A model generated the notes under the pieces. That model saw nothing but the letters and a program-made list of their open reading frames with translations, searched no databases and had not been told where the DNA came from. A DNA stretch of 8,638 bases from Candidatus Saccharimonadota bacterium (GTDB lineage Bacteria > Patescibacteriota > Saccharimonadia > UBA4664). This document shows, in pieces, positions 1-5,430 of the stretch; the stretch's first letter is position 1, and each line of letters begins with the position of its first letter. The translations under genes and the position numbers were made by a program. Where the stretch lies: assembly GCA_029237755.1 (NCBI GenBank), contig JAQZBT010000034.1:1-8638 (forward strand). The letters are read 5' to 3'.

Positions 1-5
1 TAGCC

Positions 6-269
6 ATGAGTAAATCCAAAAAGTCGGCCCTCATTGAGACCGACAATGTCTATTTCCTAAAGATCCTAATCTACTTTGTGCTCGGCACCATCTGGATTAA
101 GGTCGACGGCATGCCTATCGTGCCGATCGGTGGAATCCTGGGCATCATTATTGCCCAAAAGGACCACTTCGCCATCGACCGCAAGGTCGAGTATGCCGTC
201 CTGATCGTCGCGGCCGTTATCGGCCTGATCGGATGGGGCCTCTATCTGGCGATACCGAGTTTCGTTTAG
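6..269 (+). CDS. Small membrane protein, unknown function (87 aa)
   Basis: I do not recognise a named family. The 87-residue product has a short polar, lysine-rich N-terminus (residues 1-8). It then has a hydrophobic stretch at about 17-32, a second at about 36-50 (rich in Ile/Gly/Pro), a charged loop around KDHFAIDRKVEY (52-63), and a clear membrane helix at about 64-84. It is therefore probably an integral membrane protein with two or three membrane segments and no visible catalytic motif. The start is the ATG at position 6. A TAG at 1-3 could be the stop of a previous gene, but too little sequence precedes it to judge the ribosome binding site. The stop TAG overlaps the stop of the convergent minus-strand gene by 4 bases. 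Codons are C/G-rich in third position like the ribosomal genes downstream, so it looks native. That it is a gene is fairly sure; its function is unknown. Confidence 0.72.
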   Translation: MSKSKKSALIETDNVYFLKILIYFVLGTIWIKVDGMPIVPIGGILGIIIAQKDHFAIDRKVEYAVLIVAAVIGLIGWGLYLAIPSFV

Positions 270-454
270 TAGTCTTCCAGCACCCACTGGGCCACCAGGG
301 CCATAGTGGCTGCCATGAAGGCAAGCTGGATCACCGCTACGAGCACCCGTACCGGGCTCAACTCGAGCGGAGTATAGGCAATCAGTGCAGTCAGCAGTAC
401 GTCGCAGCCGAGCAGAACGGCCATGCGCGTGGTGTAATTGAGTTCGTTGGTCAC
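266..454 (-). CDS. Very small membrane protein, unknown function (62 aa)
   Basis: This is an unrecognised 62-residue protein made mostly of two hydrophobic helices, at about residues 11-30 and 35-58, with a short polar start (MTNELNYTTR) and an acidic end (LEDY). It is probably a two-helix membrane protein. The start is GTG at 454-452. An in-frame ATG ten codons further in (residue 11) is an alternative but would leave no polar N-terminus. Support for a real gene comes from third-position G/C-rich codons in this frame, a good promoter directly upstream (-35 TTGACA, 17-base spacer, -10 TATCGT on the minus strand) and a stop that abuts the end of the convergent gene. The Shine-Dalgarno signal is weak. 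A competing + strand frame over 233-496 has no such support. Confidence 0.6.
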   Translation of the reverse strand: MTNELNYTTRMAVLLGCDVLLTALIAYTPLELSPVRVLVAVIQLAFMAATMALVAQWVLEDY

Positions 455-484
455 GGAGACGGGCTCACTTTAGATATGATTACT

Positions 485-513
485 ACGATACCATAGACCC
501 TGGCCCTTGTCAA
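485..513 (-). promoter_or_regulatory. Sigma70-type promoter for the minus-strand membrane protein
   Basis: Read on the minus strand, a perfect -35 TTGACA (plus 508-513) is followed by a 17-base spacer and a -10 TATCGT (plus 485-490, four of six consensus bases). A transcript would start near 478, giving a leader of roughly 24 nt before the GTG at 454. The element overlaps the upstream part of the plus-strand promoter, so the two divergent promoters cannot easily be occupied together. Confidence 0.6.
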
Positions 514-521
514 GCATAAGG

Positions 522-527
522 TATAAT
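522..527 (+). promoter_or_regulatory. -10 box TATAAT for the 110-aa membrane protein gene
   Basis: A consensus TATAAT ends 7 bases before the ATG at 535. Initiation would therefore be expected almost at the start codon, giving a leaderless or nearly leaderless mRNA. No good -35 hexamer is seen 16-18 bases upstream, where the sequence is about CCTGGC. An AAGG at 518-521 lies 13 bases from the ATG, which is too far for a normal Shine-Dalgarno and would itself lie upstream of the predicted start of transcription. Confidence 0.5.
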
Positions 528-534
528 AATATCG

Positions 535-867
535 ATGCTAGTCTTTCTCCTCGCCAACCTGCCTCTACCGATAATCATCTATCTCGAGCTGTTGGTGACT
601 CTGCGTTTCCTCAAAGTCCGGCATCTCGCCCGTCACCGTCACGTCAAGATCAAGAAGCCACAACTGGTCAAGCTAGGCTGGTGGGTCGGCAATTCGGCCG
701 CCATTTTTGCCATCCTGCCCGCCATCGTCGAGCGCCAAATATTCGTTCAAAATCCGGCCTGGCTCATCTCGTACGCCACCGCCGCGGCCCTGACCATCGT
801 CGGCCTCGTCATGATGAACCGCGGTCTTGGCCAGGAACTCCGTCAGCTCTCCCGTCGCAAGCGCTGA
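535..867 (+). CDS. Small membrane protein, unknown function (110 aa)
   Basis: I do not recognise this 110-residue protein. It shows a hydrophobic N-terminal segment (about 1-27, with several prolines around residue 10), a strongly basic loop with His/Arg/Lys (28-46), a second membrane segment (about 47-64), a short polar loop, and a third segment (about 74-95). It ends in a basic tail, RQLSRRKR (103-110). By the positive-inside tendency, the loop and the tail would both be cytoplasmic only if the two later helices form a hairpin. No enzyme motif is visible. The start is the ATG at 535, chosen because a TATAAT lies just upstream and the hydrophobic segment begins at once. The stop is TGA, which is rare in this window. 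The gene ends only 6 bases before the -35 box of the ribosomal operon promoter. Confidence 0.7.
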   Translation: MLVFLLANLPLPIIIYLELLVTLRFLKVRHLARHRHVKIKKPQLVKLGWWVGNSAAIFAILPAIVERQIFVQNPAWLISYATAAALTIVGLVMMNRGLGQELRQLSRRKR

Positions 868-873
868 TACCTG

Positions 874-903
874 TTGACAGGAACCGTCCAGATAAGCTAT
901 AGT
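874..903 (+). promoter_or_regulatory. Sigma70-type promoter of the ribosomal protein operon
   Basis: A perfect -35 TTGACA (874-879), an 18-base spacer and a -10 TATAGT (898-903, five of six consensus bases) form the best promoter in the window. It lies 6 bases after the stop of the preceding membrane-protein gene and about 130 bases before L3, and points into the operon. Transcription should begin near 909-911. That the whole run to S5 is driven from here is inference, but no internal promoter or terminator was noticed. Confidence 0.75.
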
Positions 904-1031
904 CATCGGGTATTTCCCGCCGCGCTCTCGAGCCTCCGGGCACACTGACTAGGAAGTGACAGGTCCCCAAATACCGGGGATACCATCCACTGCCTAGCGA
1001 TTATTTATGTAAACACTAAGGTTTTCCCATC
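904..1031 (+). promoter_or_regulatory. Structured 5' leader of the ribosomal protein operon
   Basis: This non-coding stretch of about 120 nt lies between the predicted transcription start and the L3 ATG. Visible structures are CGGG (907-910) with CCCG (916-919) around a UAUUU loop. The same CCCG could instead pair with CGGG (937-940), enclosing GCU/AGC closed by a CUCG loop (924-933). A separate hairpin joins CCCC (965-968) to GGGG (976-979), extendable by U964-A980 and G963-U981. The last 35 bases are AT-rich and unstructured, which suits ribosome loading. The Shine-Dalgarno candidate is a weak TAAGG (1017-1021), 10 bases from the ATG. Leaders of S10-type operons are commonly autoregulatory (L4 in E. 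coli); whether this one binds a ribosomal protein cannot be told from sequence alone. Confidence 0.45.
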
Positions 1032-1688
1032 ATGAAGGCGCTTCTCGGAACAAAACTCGGTATGACCCAGCTCTTCGATGCTGATGGCAACGTTGCCCGT
1101 GTGACTTTGATTCAGGCCGGCCCTTGCGTTGTGACTCAGGTGAAGACGACCGAGCGGGACGGCTACAATGCCGTTCAAATTGGTTTTGGTGATGCCAAGC
1201 ATCAACCCAAGCCCCAGGCCGGCCATCTCAAGGCATCCGGCTCCAACGCTCGCGTTACCCGCGAGGTCCGTATCAACGACGTCCAGCCAAACCACCCCGA
1301 GGCCAAGACCCACGAAGCCGCCGCTGCCGAAGCTCTGGCCCTCGAGGTCGGCGCCCAGATCGACGTTACGGCTTTCGAGGCCGGCGACGAGATCCAGGTC
1401 ACCGGTACCTCCAAAGGCAAAGGCTTTGCTGGCACCATTAAGCGCCACAACTTCTCTCGCGGTCCCAAGACCCACGGTTCACGCAACTACCGCGCCCCCG
1501 GTTCCATCGGCGCCGGCTACCCTGAGCACGTCTTCAAGGGCATGCGCATGGCCGGACACATGGGTCACGAGCAGGTGACAGTTGCCGGACTCAAGGTCGT
1601 AGTAGTTGACGAGAAGCTCGGTGTGTTGGCCGTCTCCGGAGCCGTTCCCGGCCCGAAGAAGGGTCTCGTAATGGTGAGAGGTAAGTAA
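1032..1688 (+). CDS. rplC: 50S ribosomal protein L3
   Basis: L3 binds 23S rRNA early in assembly of the large subunit, and its long loop reaches towards the peptidyl transferase centre. The 218 residues begin MKALLGTKLGMTQLF, the family's usual start. The conserved core runs from TGTSKGKGFAGTIKRHNF (124-141) through THGS, PGSIGAGYPEHVFKG (156-170) and MAGHMGHEQVTV. The position of the glutamine that PrmB methylates in E. coli (GSIGQ) is GSIGA here. Between REVR (77-80) and VGAQI (106-110) there are 25 residues, against 8 in E. coli L3, including an alanine-rich run (EAAAAEALALE). It is the first gene of the operon as seen here; rpsJ is not in front of it. The start has a weak TAAGG site 10 bases upstream. 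Its stop overlaps the L4 start as TAATG. Confidence 0.97.
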   Translation: MKALLGTKLGMTQLFDADGNVARVTLIQAGPCVVTQVKTTERDGYNAVQIGFGDAKHQPKPQAGHLKASGSNARVTREVRINDVQPNHPEAKTHEAAAAEALALEVGAQIDVTAFEAGDEIQVTGTSKGKGFAGTIKRHNFSRGPKTHGSRNYRAPGSIGAGYPEHVFKGMRMAGHMGHEQVTVAGLKVVVVDEKLGVLAVSGAVPGPKKGLVMVRGK

Positions 1689-2323
1689 TGGCAACTGCAG
1701 TATCCTATTCCAAGACCGGCACCAAGCAGGACAAGACCGTCTCTCTCGAGAAGGCTATCTTCGGCGTTGAGGCCAACCAGGAGCTGGTCGGCCAAGCCTA
1801 CCGCACCTACCTGGCCAACGGTCGCGTCGCTGGCCCCAAGACCCTCAAGCGCGGTGAAGTCGCCGGTGGTGGTAAGAAGCCTTGGCGCCAGAAGGGCACC
1901 GGCCGCGCCCGCGTCGGTTCCATCCGCGTCCCCAACTGGAAGGGCGGCGGCGTCGTCTTCGGCCCGACCGGTGCGGAGAACCACACCATTACCATGCCCA
2001 CCCGCATGAAGCGCCTGGCTATCCGCCACGCCCTCAGCCTCCAGGCCCAATCCGGCCAGATCGCCGTCATCGAGGACTTCACCTCCACCGACGGTAAGGT
2101 CAAGCCCACCGTTGAATTGCTGACCAAGCTCAAGCTGACCGGCGCCGTCGTGCTGGTTGTAGCCGAGAAGAACGAGCTACTCGAGCGCGCTACCCGCAAC
2201 ATCCAGGGACTCCAGCTCGTATCCGCCAAGTACCTCAACGTCTACACTGTCATGAACGCCGATCACCTGGTCCTGACCAGCGCTGCACTAACCGTCGTTA
2301 ACGACTGGCTGGGAGAGAAATAA
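1688..2323 (+). CDS. rplD: 50S ribosomal protein L4
   Basis: L4 is a large-subunit protein that lines the peptide exit tunnel. In E. coli it also represses the S10 operon. The 211-residue protein carries the family signature GGGKKPWRQKGTGRARVGS (60-78) followed by WKGGGVVFGP (84-93), the part of the extended loop that inserts into rRNA. The C-terminal half is the globular Rossmann-like domain, with VLVV strands and the closing NVYTVMNADHLVLT region. Its ATG overlaps the L3 stop by one base, and GAGAGG inside the end of L3 supplies the ribosome site. The end WLGEK overlaps the L23 start in the same TAATG manner. Length is near the normal 200-210, and nothing is missing. Confidence 0.97.
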   Translation: MATAVSYSKTGTKQDKTVSLEKAIFGVEANQELVGQAYRTYLANGRVAGPKTLKRGEVAGGGKKPWRQKGTGRARVGSIRVPNWKGGGVVFGPTGAENHTITMPTRMKRLAIRHALSLQAQSGQIAVIEDFTSTDGKVKPTVELLTKLKLTGAVVLVVAEKNELLERATRNIQGLQLVSAKYLNVYTVMNADHLVLTSAALTVVNDWLGEK

Positions 2324-2604
2324 TGAGCCAACTCTTACTTACACCCAAGATCTCCGAGAAGGCCATCTACCTGGCCGAGCGCGGTATCTACGTCTTTGAA
2401 GTCCCCACCGACACCAACAAGATTGAGGTCGCTAAGGCCGTCGAAGCTACATTCAAAGTCAACGTCACTGACGTCAACATCGTCATCCACAAGGGCAAGC
2501 TGAAGCGCTTCAAGCAGAAGCTTGGCCGTCAAAAGGACACCAAGAAGGCCATGGTTAAACTTAAGTCCGGTCAGTCGATCGCGCTGTTTGAGGGAGCAAA
2601 GTAA
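2323..2604 (+). CDS. rplW: 50S ribosomal protein L23
   Basis: L23 sits at the exit of the nascent-peptide tunnel and is the docking site for trigger factor and the signal recognition particle. The 93 residues match the bacterial family: LLLTPKISEKA (4-14), YVFEVPTDTNKIEVAKAVEA (23-42), VNVTDVNIV and then the basic KGKLKRFKQKLGRQKDTKKA (57-76), which is the rRNA-contacting extended segment. Length is ordinary for the family (about 95-100). It is joined by TAATG overlaps to L4 upstream and L2 downstream, and GAGGGAG near its own end is the ribosome site for L2. Confidence 0.96.
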   Translation: MSQLLLTPKISEKAIYLAERGIYVFEVPTDTNKIEVAKAVEATFKVNVTDVNIVIHKGKLKRFKQKLGRQKDTKKAMVKLKSGQSIALFEGAK

Positions 2605-3455
2605 TGGCACTCAAACTCTACAAGCCCACCACCCCCGGCCGCCGCGGTATGACCACCGCCGACACCGAAGTGTTGACCAAGAAGAAGCCGACCAAGTCAC
2701 TGATCGTCATCAAGAAGACCGGCTCCGGCCGCAACAACCAGGGCAAGATCACCGTTCGCCACCGTGGTGGCGGCGTCAAGCGCTACTACCGTCTGGTGGA
2801 CTTCGACTTCAAGCAGGTCAAGTCGGCCGTCGTCGAAGCTATCGAGTACGACCCGAACCGCAGCGCTCACATCGCGCTCGTCCGCCTCGACTCCGGTAAG
2901 CCCGCCTACGTTATCGCTGGATCCGGCATGAAAGTCGGCGACCAGCTCGCCTCTGGTGACGACGCCGCCATCAAGGCCGGCAACCGCCTGGCCCTGAAGA
3001 ACATTCCGGCCGGCACCCAGATCTACAACATCGAACTCGTCCTCGGCAAGGGCGGCCAAATTGCTCGTTCCGCCGGCGCCAAGGCCAGCCTCATTTCCAA
3101 GGAATCACCCAAGGAAGGCTTCGTGCAGGTCCGCCTCCCCTCCGGTGAGGTCCGCCTCGTGAATGAGAACTGCCAGGCTACCATCGGCACCGTTGGTAAC
3201 GAGCAGCACCAAAACATCAAGTACGGCTCCGCAGGCCGTCGTCGCCGCCTCGGCTGGCGCCCGCAGGTCCGCGGTAAGGCGATGAACCCGGTCGACCACC
3301 CCCACGGTGGTGGCGAGGGTCAACAGCCGACAGCTATTTATAAGTACGGCCAGAAGACGCCTTGGGGCAAGCCGGCATTGGGTCTCAAGACCCGCCGCCG
3401 CAAGTCCACTCAGGCTATGATTATCCGCGGTCGTGGCAAGGGTAGGAGAAAGTAA
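2604..3455 (+). CDS. rplB: 50S ribosomal protein L2
   Basis: L2 is the largest and among the most conserved large-subunit proteins. It is needed for subunit association and for the peptidyl transferase centre. The 283 residues start MALKLYKPTTPGRRGMT as expected. They contain NNQGKITVRHRGGGVKR (44-60) of the OB-like domain, the SH3-like middle domain (about 130-200, with AGAKASLISKE) and the diagnostic NPVDHPHGGGEG (228-239), whose histidine is essential for activity in E. coli. The C-terminus is very basic (IIRGRGKGRRK). The gene is complete, slightly longer than E. coli L2, and linked by TAATG overlaps at both ends. AGGAG within the last codons serves the S19 start. Confidence 0.98.
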   Translation: MALKLYKPTTPGRRGMTTADTEVLTKKKPTKSLIVIKKTGSGRNNQGKITVRHRGGGVKRYYRLVDFDFKQVKSAVVEAIEYDPNRSAHIALVRLDSGKPAYVIAGSGMKVGDQLASGDDAAIKAGNRLALKNIPAGTQIYNIELVLGKGGQIARSAGAKASLISKESPKEGFVQVRLPSGEVRLVNENCQATIGTVGNEQHQNIKYGSAGRRRRLGWRPQVRGKAMNPVDHPHGGGEGQQPTAIYKYGQKTPWGKPALGLKTRRRKSTQAMIIRGRGKGRRK

Positions 3456-3727
3456 TGAGTCGTTCACTCAAAAAAGGTCCATACGTCGACGAGCGTCTGC
3501 AGAAGCGCATCATTGCTCTGCCCGCCGGTGACAAGACAGTGCTCAAGACTTGGGCGCGCAGCTCTACCATCTCTCCGGAGATGGTCGGCCACACGATTGC
3601 CGTTCACAACGGTCGCATGCATGTGCCGGTATTCGTTTCTGAAAACATGGTCGGTCACAAGCTCGGCGAGTTCTCGCCGACCCGCAAGTTCCGTGGCCAC
3701 GGCGGTAAATTGGCGAAGGGCAAGTAA
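3455..3727 (+). CDS. rpsS: 30S ribosomal protein S19
   Basis: S19 lies in the head of the small subunit, forms a complex with S13 and contacts the A-site tRNA region. The 90 residues contain MSRSLKKGPYVDERL (1-15), TWARSSTISPEMVGHTIAVH (32-51), NGRMHVPVFVSENMVGHKLG (52-71) and EFSPTRKFRGHGG (72-84), all family hallmarks. Length equals the normal 90-93. It starts at the ATG overlapping the L2 stop. It ends KLAKGK followed by TAATG shared with L22, with the AAGGG of those codons as a modest ribosome site for L22. Confidence 0.97.
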   Translation: MSRSLKKGPYVDERLQKRIIALPAGDKTVLKTWARSSTISPEMVGHTIAVHNGRMHVPVFVSENMVGHKLGEFSPTRKFRGHGGKLAKGK

Positions 3728-4158
3728 TGAAGACCTCAGCTACCGCCAAGTTTGTTGGAACGAGCGCCCGCAAGACCGGACTGGTCGCGGCCCTCATCCG
3801 TGGCCGCAGTGCCGTCGAAGCGCGCCACATCCTGGCCAACTCCGACAAGCGCGCCACCACTCCTGTAGGTAAAGTTCTCGATTCAGCTATCGCCAACGCC
3901 GAGAACAACCACAACGCCCGCCTCGCTGAGCTGACTGTTGAAAGCGTCCTGATCGGACCGGGCCCGACACTCAAGCGTTCGATGCCCCGCGCCAAGGGAT
4001 CCGCCAGTGCTATCCGCAAGCGTTCCAGCCACATCACCGTTGTCGTAAGCGACGGTAAGACCGCGGCCAAGCTCGCCACCCTGGACGCTGAGAAGGTCAA
4101 GGCTGAGGCAGCTAAGGCAGACGAAGCCAAGGAAGACAAGAAAGAGGAGGCCAAGTAA
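3727..4158 (+). CDS. rplV: 50S ribosomal protein L22 with charged C-terminal tail
   Basis: L22 lines the peptide tunnel through a long beta hairpin. The family core spans residues 1-110. It holds SARKTGLVAALIRGRSAVEA (13-32), the conserved NAENNHN (57-63), and the hairpin region from about 80 to 100 (PTLKRSMPRAKGSASAIRKRS) ending SHITVVVSDG. Typical L22 proteins stop near 110. This one continues with about 33 residues rich in Ala, Lys, Glu and Asp and without hydrophobic structure (111-143), which is probably a solvent-exposed tail. The tail's last codons contain GAGGAGG (4144-4150), the ribosome site for S3, at a spacing of 7 bases. Both junctions are TAATG. Confidence 0.95.
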   Translation: MKTSATAKFVGTSARKTGLVAALIRGRSAVEARHILANSDKRATTPVGKVLDSAIANAENNHNARLAELTVESVLIGPGPTLKRSMPRAKGSASAIRKRSSHITVVVSDGKTAAKLATLDAEKVKAEAAKADEAKEDKKEEAK

Positions 4159-4796
4159 TGGGTCAAAAGATTAATCCCCGCAGCATGCGCCTCCAGGTCG
4201 ACCACGACTGGCAGTCCCGCTGGTACGCTGACCGCGATTACGCCACTCAGCTGATTCAGGACCTCAAGATCCGCAAGGCCATCGCCGGCAAGCTCTCCAA
4301 GCGCGCAGGCGTCGCCCGGGTCGACATTGAGCGATCCCCAGGCCAGATCGTCGTCACCATCCACACCTCCAAGCCGGGCGTCGTTATTGGCCGCGGGGGC
4401 TCCGGTGCCGAGGAGCTCAAGAGCATCCTCGCCAAGCTTGTTGGTTCGCCCGTGAAGGTCTCCATCGAAGAGGTTAAGAAGCCCGAGACCAACGCTACGC
4501 TCGTCGCCGAAAACATCGCCGGCCAGCTGGAGCGCCGCATCAGCTTCCGCCGCGCCATGAAGATGAGCGTCGAAAACGCCATGAAGTCCGGTGCACTGGG
4601 CGCCAAAGTCGCTATCGCCGGCCGCCTCAACGGTGCCGAGATGGCTCGCCGCGAAAACGTCAGCCAGGGCAGCATTCCGCTGCATACCTTGCGCGCCGAC
4701 ATCGACTTCGCTCACGCTCTCGCCCGTACTACCTACGGCGTCATCGGTGTGAAGGTCTGGGTGTACAAGGGCACCAAGTTCGAGGATAAGAAATAA
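4158..4796 (+). CDS. rpsC: 30S ribosomal protein S3
   Basis: S3 is in the small-subunit head at the mRNA entry channel, where in E. coli it contributes to mRNA unwinding. The 212 residues begin MGQKINPRSMRLQ. The KH domain carries its G-x-x-G loop at VVIGRGGSGAEEL (75-87). FRRAMKM (130-136) preserves the arginines and lysine that in E. coli (R131, R132, K135) support unwinding. The C-terminal domain shows MARRENVSQGSIPLHTLRA (162-180) and DIDFAHALARTTYGVIGVKVW. The protein lacks the long C-terminal extension of E. coli S3 (233 aa) and ends KFEDKK shortly after the core. A strong GAGGAGG in the end of L22 precedes it. Its stop overlaps L16 as TAATG. Confidence 0.97.
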   Translation: MGQKINPRSMRLQVDHDWQSRWYADRDYATQLIQDLKIRKAIAGKLSKRAGVARVDIERSPGQIVVTIHTSKPGVVIGRGGSGAEELKSILAKLVGSPVKVSIEEVKKPETNATLVAENIAGQLERRISFRRAMKMSVENAMKSGALGAKVAIAGRLNGAEMARRENVSQGSIPLHTLRADIDFAHALARTTYGVIGVKVWVYKGTKFEDKK

Positions 4797-5221
4797 TGTT
4801 ACTACCCAAGAAGACAAAGTACCGCAAGCACCAGAAGGGCACCCTCAACGGCGTGGCCAGCCGCGGCATTGAGATCGCCTACGGCCAGTTTGGCCTCAAG
4901 GCTGAGTCCTCGGAGCGCATCACCAGCCGCCAGATCGAGTCGGCCCGTCGGGCCATGACCCGCTACATCAAGCGCGGCGGCAAGATCTGGATCCGCATCT
5001 TCCCGGACACCCCCATCACCAAGAAGCCAGCCGAAGTCCGCATGGGCTCGGGCAAGGGTTCTGTCGACCACTACGCAGCCAAGGTCAAGGCCGGCCGCAT
5101 CATGTTCGAGATGGACGGCGTGACCGAGGAAGTCGCCAAAGAGGCGATGCGCCTGGCTGCCCACAAGCTGCCCGTACAGACCCGCTTCGTGGTCCGCGAG
5201 ACCCCGGGGGAGATTGAATAA
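4796..5221 (+). CDS. rplP: 50S ribosomal protein L16
   Basis: L16 is a late-assembling large-subunit protein near the A-site tRNA elbow and the central protuberance. The 141 residues start MLLPKKTKYRKHQKG. They contain FGLKAESSERITSRQIESA (32-50), RRAMTRYIKRGGKIWIRIFP (51-70), and EVRMGSGKG (80-88), where the usual form is RMGKGKG; R82 corresponds to E. coli R81, which is hydroxylated there. They continue with MFEMDGV and EEVAKEAMRLAAHKLPVQTRFV (111-132). Length is normal. The start overlaps the S3 stop. It ends PGEIE with a TAATG junction to L29, and GGGGGAG in the final codons serves that start. Confidence 0.97.
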   Translation: MLLPKKTKYRKHQKGTLNGVASRGIEIAYGQFGLKAESSERITSRQIESARRAMTRYIKRGGKIWIRIFPDTPITKKPAEVRMGSGKGSVDHYAAKVKAGRIMFEMDGVTEEVAKEAMRLAAHKLPVQTRFVVRETPGEIE

Positions 5222-5430
5222 TGAAGCTCAAAGATATTACCGCCAAGACCGACCAGGAGCTTGAGACTCTGATCAAGACCGAGCGCGAAGCGCTGGCCAA
5301 GGCCGTCATCGACAGCCGCACCAAAGAGATCAAGAACGTCAAACTTCTGGCCGCCCATAAGAAGACCATTGCCCGGGCGCTTACCATCGCCCACGAACGA
5401 AACATTGCCAAAGAGGAGGCCGCAGAATGA
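5221..5430 (+). CDS. rpmC: 50S ribosomal protein L29
   Basis: L29 is a small two-helix protein next to L23 at the tunnel exit. The 69 residues begin MKLKDITAKTDQELETLIKT. The second helix region reads RTKEIKNVKLLAAHKKTIAR (33-52), in place of the better known LKNxxxIRxxRrxIAR pattern, and the end is IAKEEAAE. Position between L16 and S17 supports the call. Its start overlaps the L16 stop as TAATG. Its own stop is TGA, overlapping the S17 ATG as ATGA, the only such junction in the operon. The stretch AAAGAGGAGGCC at 5410-5421 is identical to that at the end of L22 and is a strong ribosome site for S17. Confidence 0.94.
   Translation: MKLKDITAKTDQELETLIKTEREALAKAVIDSRTKEIKNVKLLAAHKKTIARALTIAHERNIAKEEAAE

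Noticed and set aside
233..496. 87-codon plus-strand frame overlapping the 62-residue minus gene
   Set aside because: The translation is Gly/His/Gln-rich without hydrophobic or family pattern. It overlaps two better supported genes and has no promoter of its own.
507..902. 131-codon plus-strand frame in another phase over the 110-residue gene
   Set aside because: It is Arg/Pro/Ser-rich, typical of a shifted frame over GC-rich coding DNA. The hydrophobic frame from 535 has the promoter and a coherent membrane topology.
943..958. CACT/AGTG hairpin in the leader
   Set aside because: It has only four pairs with an eight-base loop, which is likely by chance.
994..1015. Possible second promoter in the AT-rich stretch before L3
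   Set aside because: TTATTTATGT gives only a poor -10 match and no -35 hexamer is seen at the right distance. The upstream TTGACA/TATAGT pair is far better.
3564..4817. 417-codon open frame on the minus strand
   Set aside because: It lies antisense to S19, L22 and S3, which are certain. Its openness follows from their C-rich third positions and rare TTA/CTA/TCA in the relevant frame. The translation looks like compositional noise, with no family resemblance.
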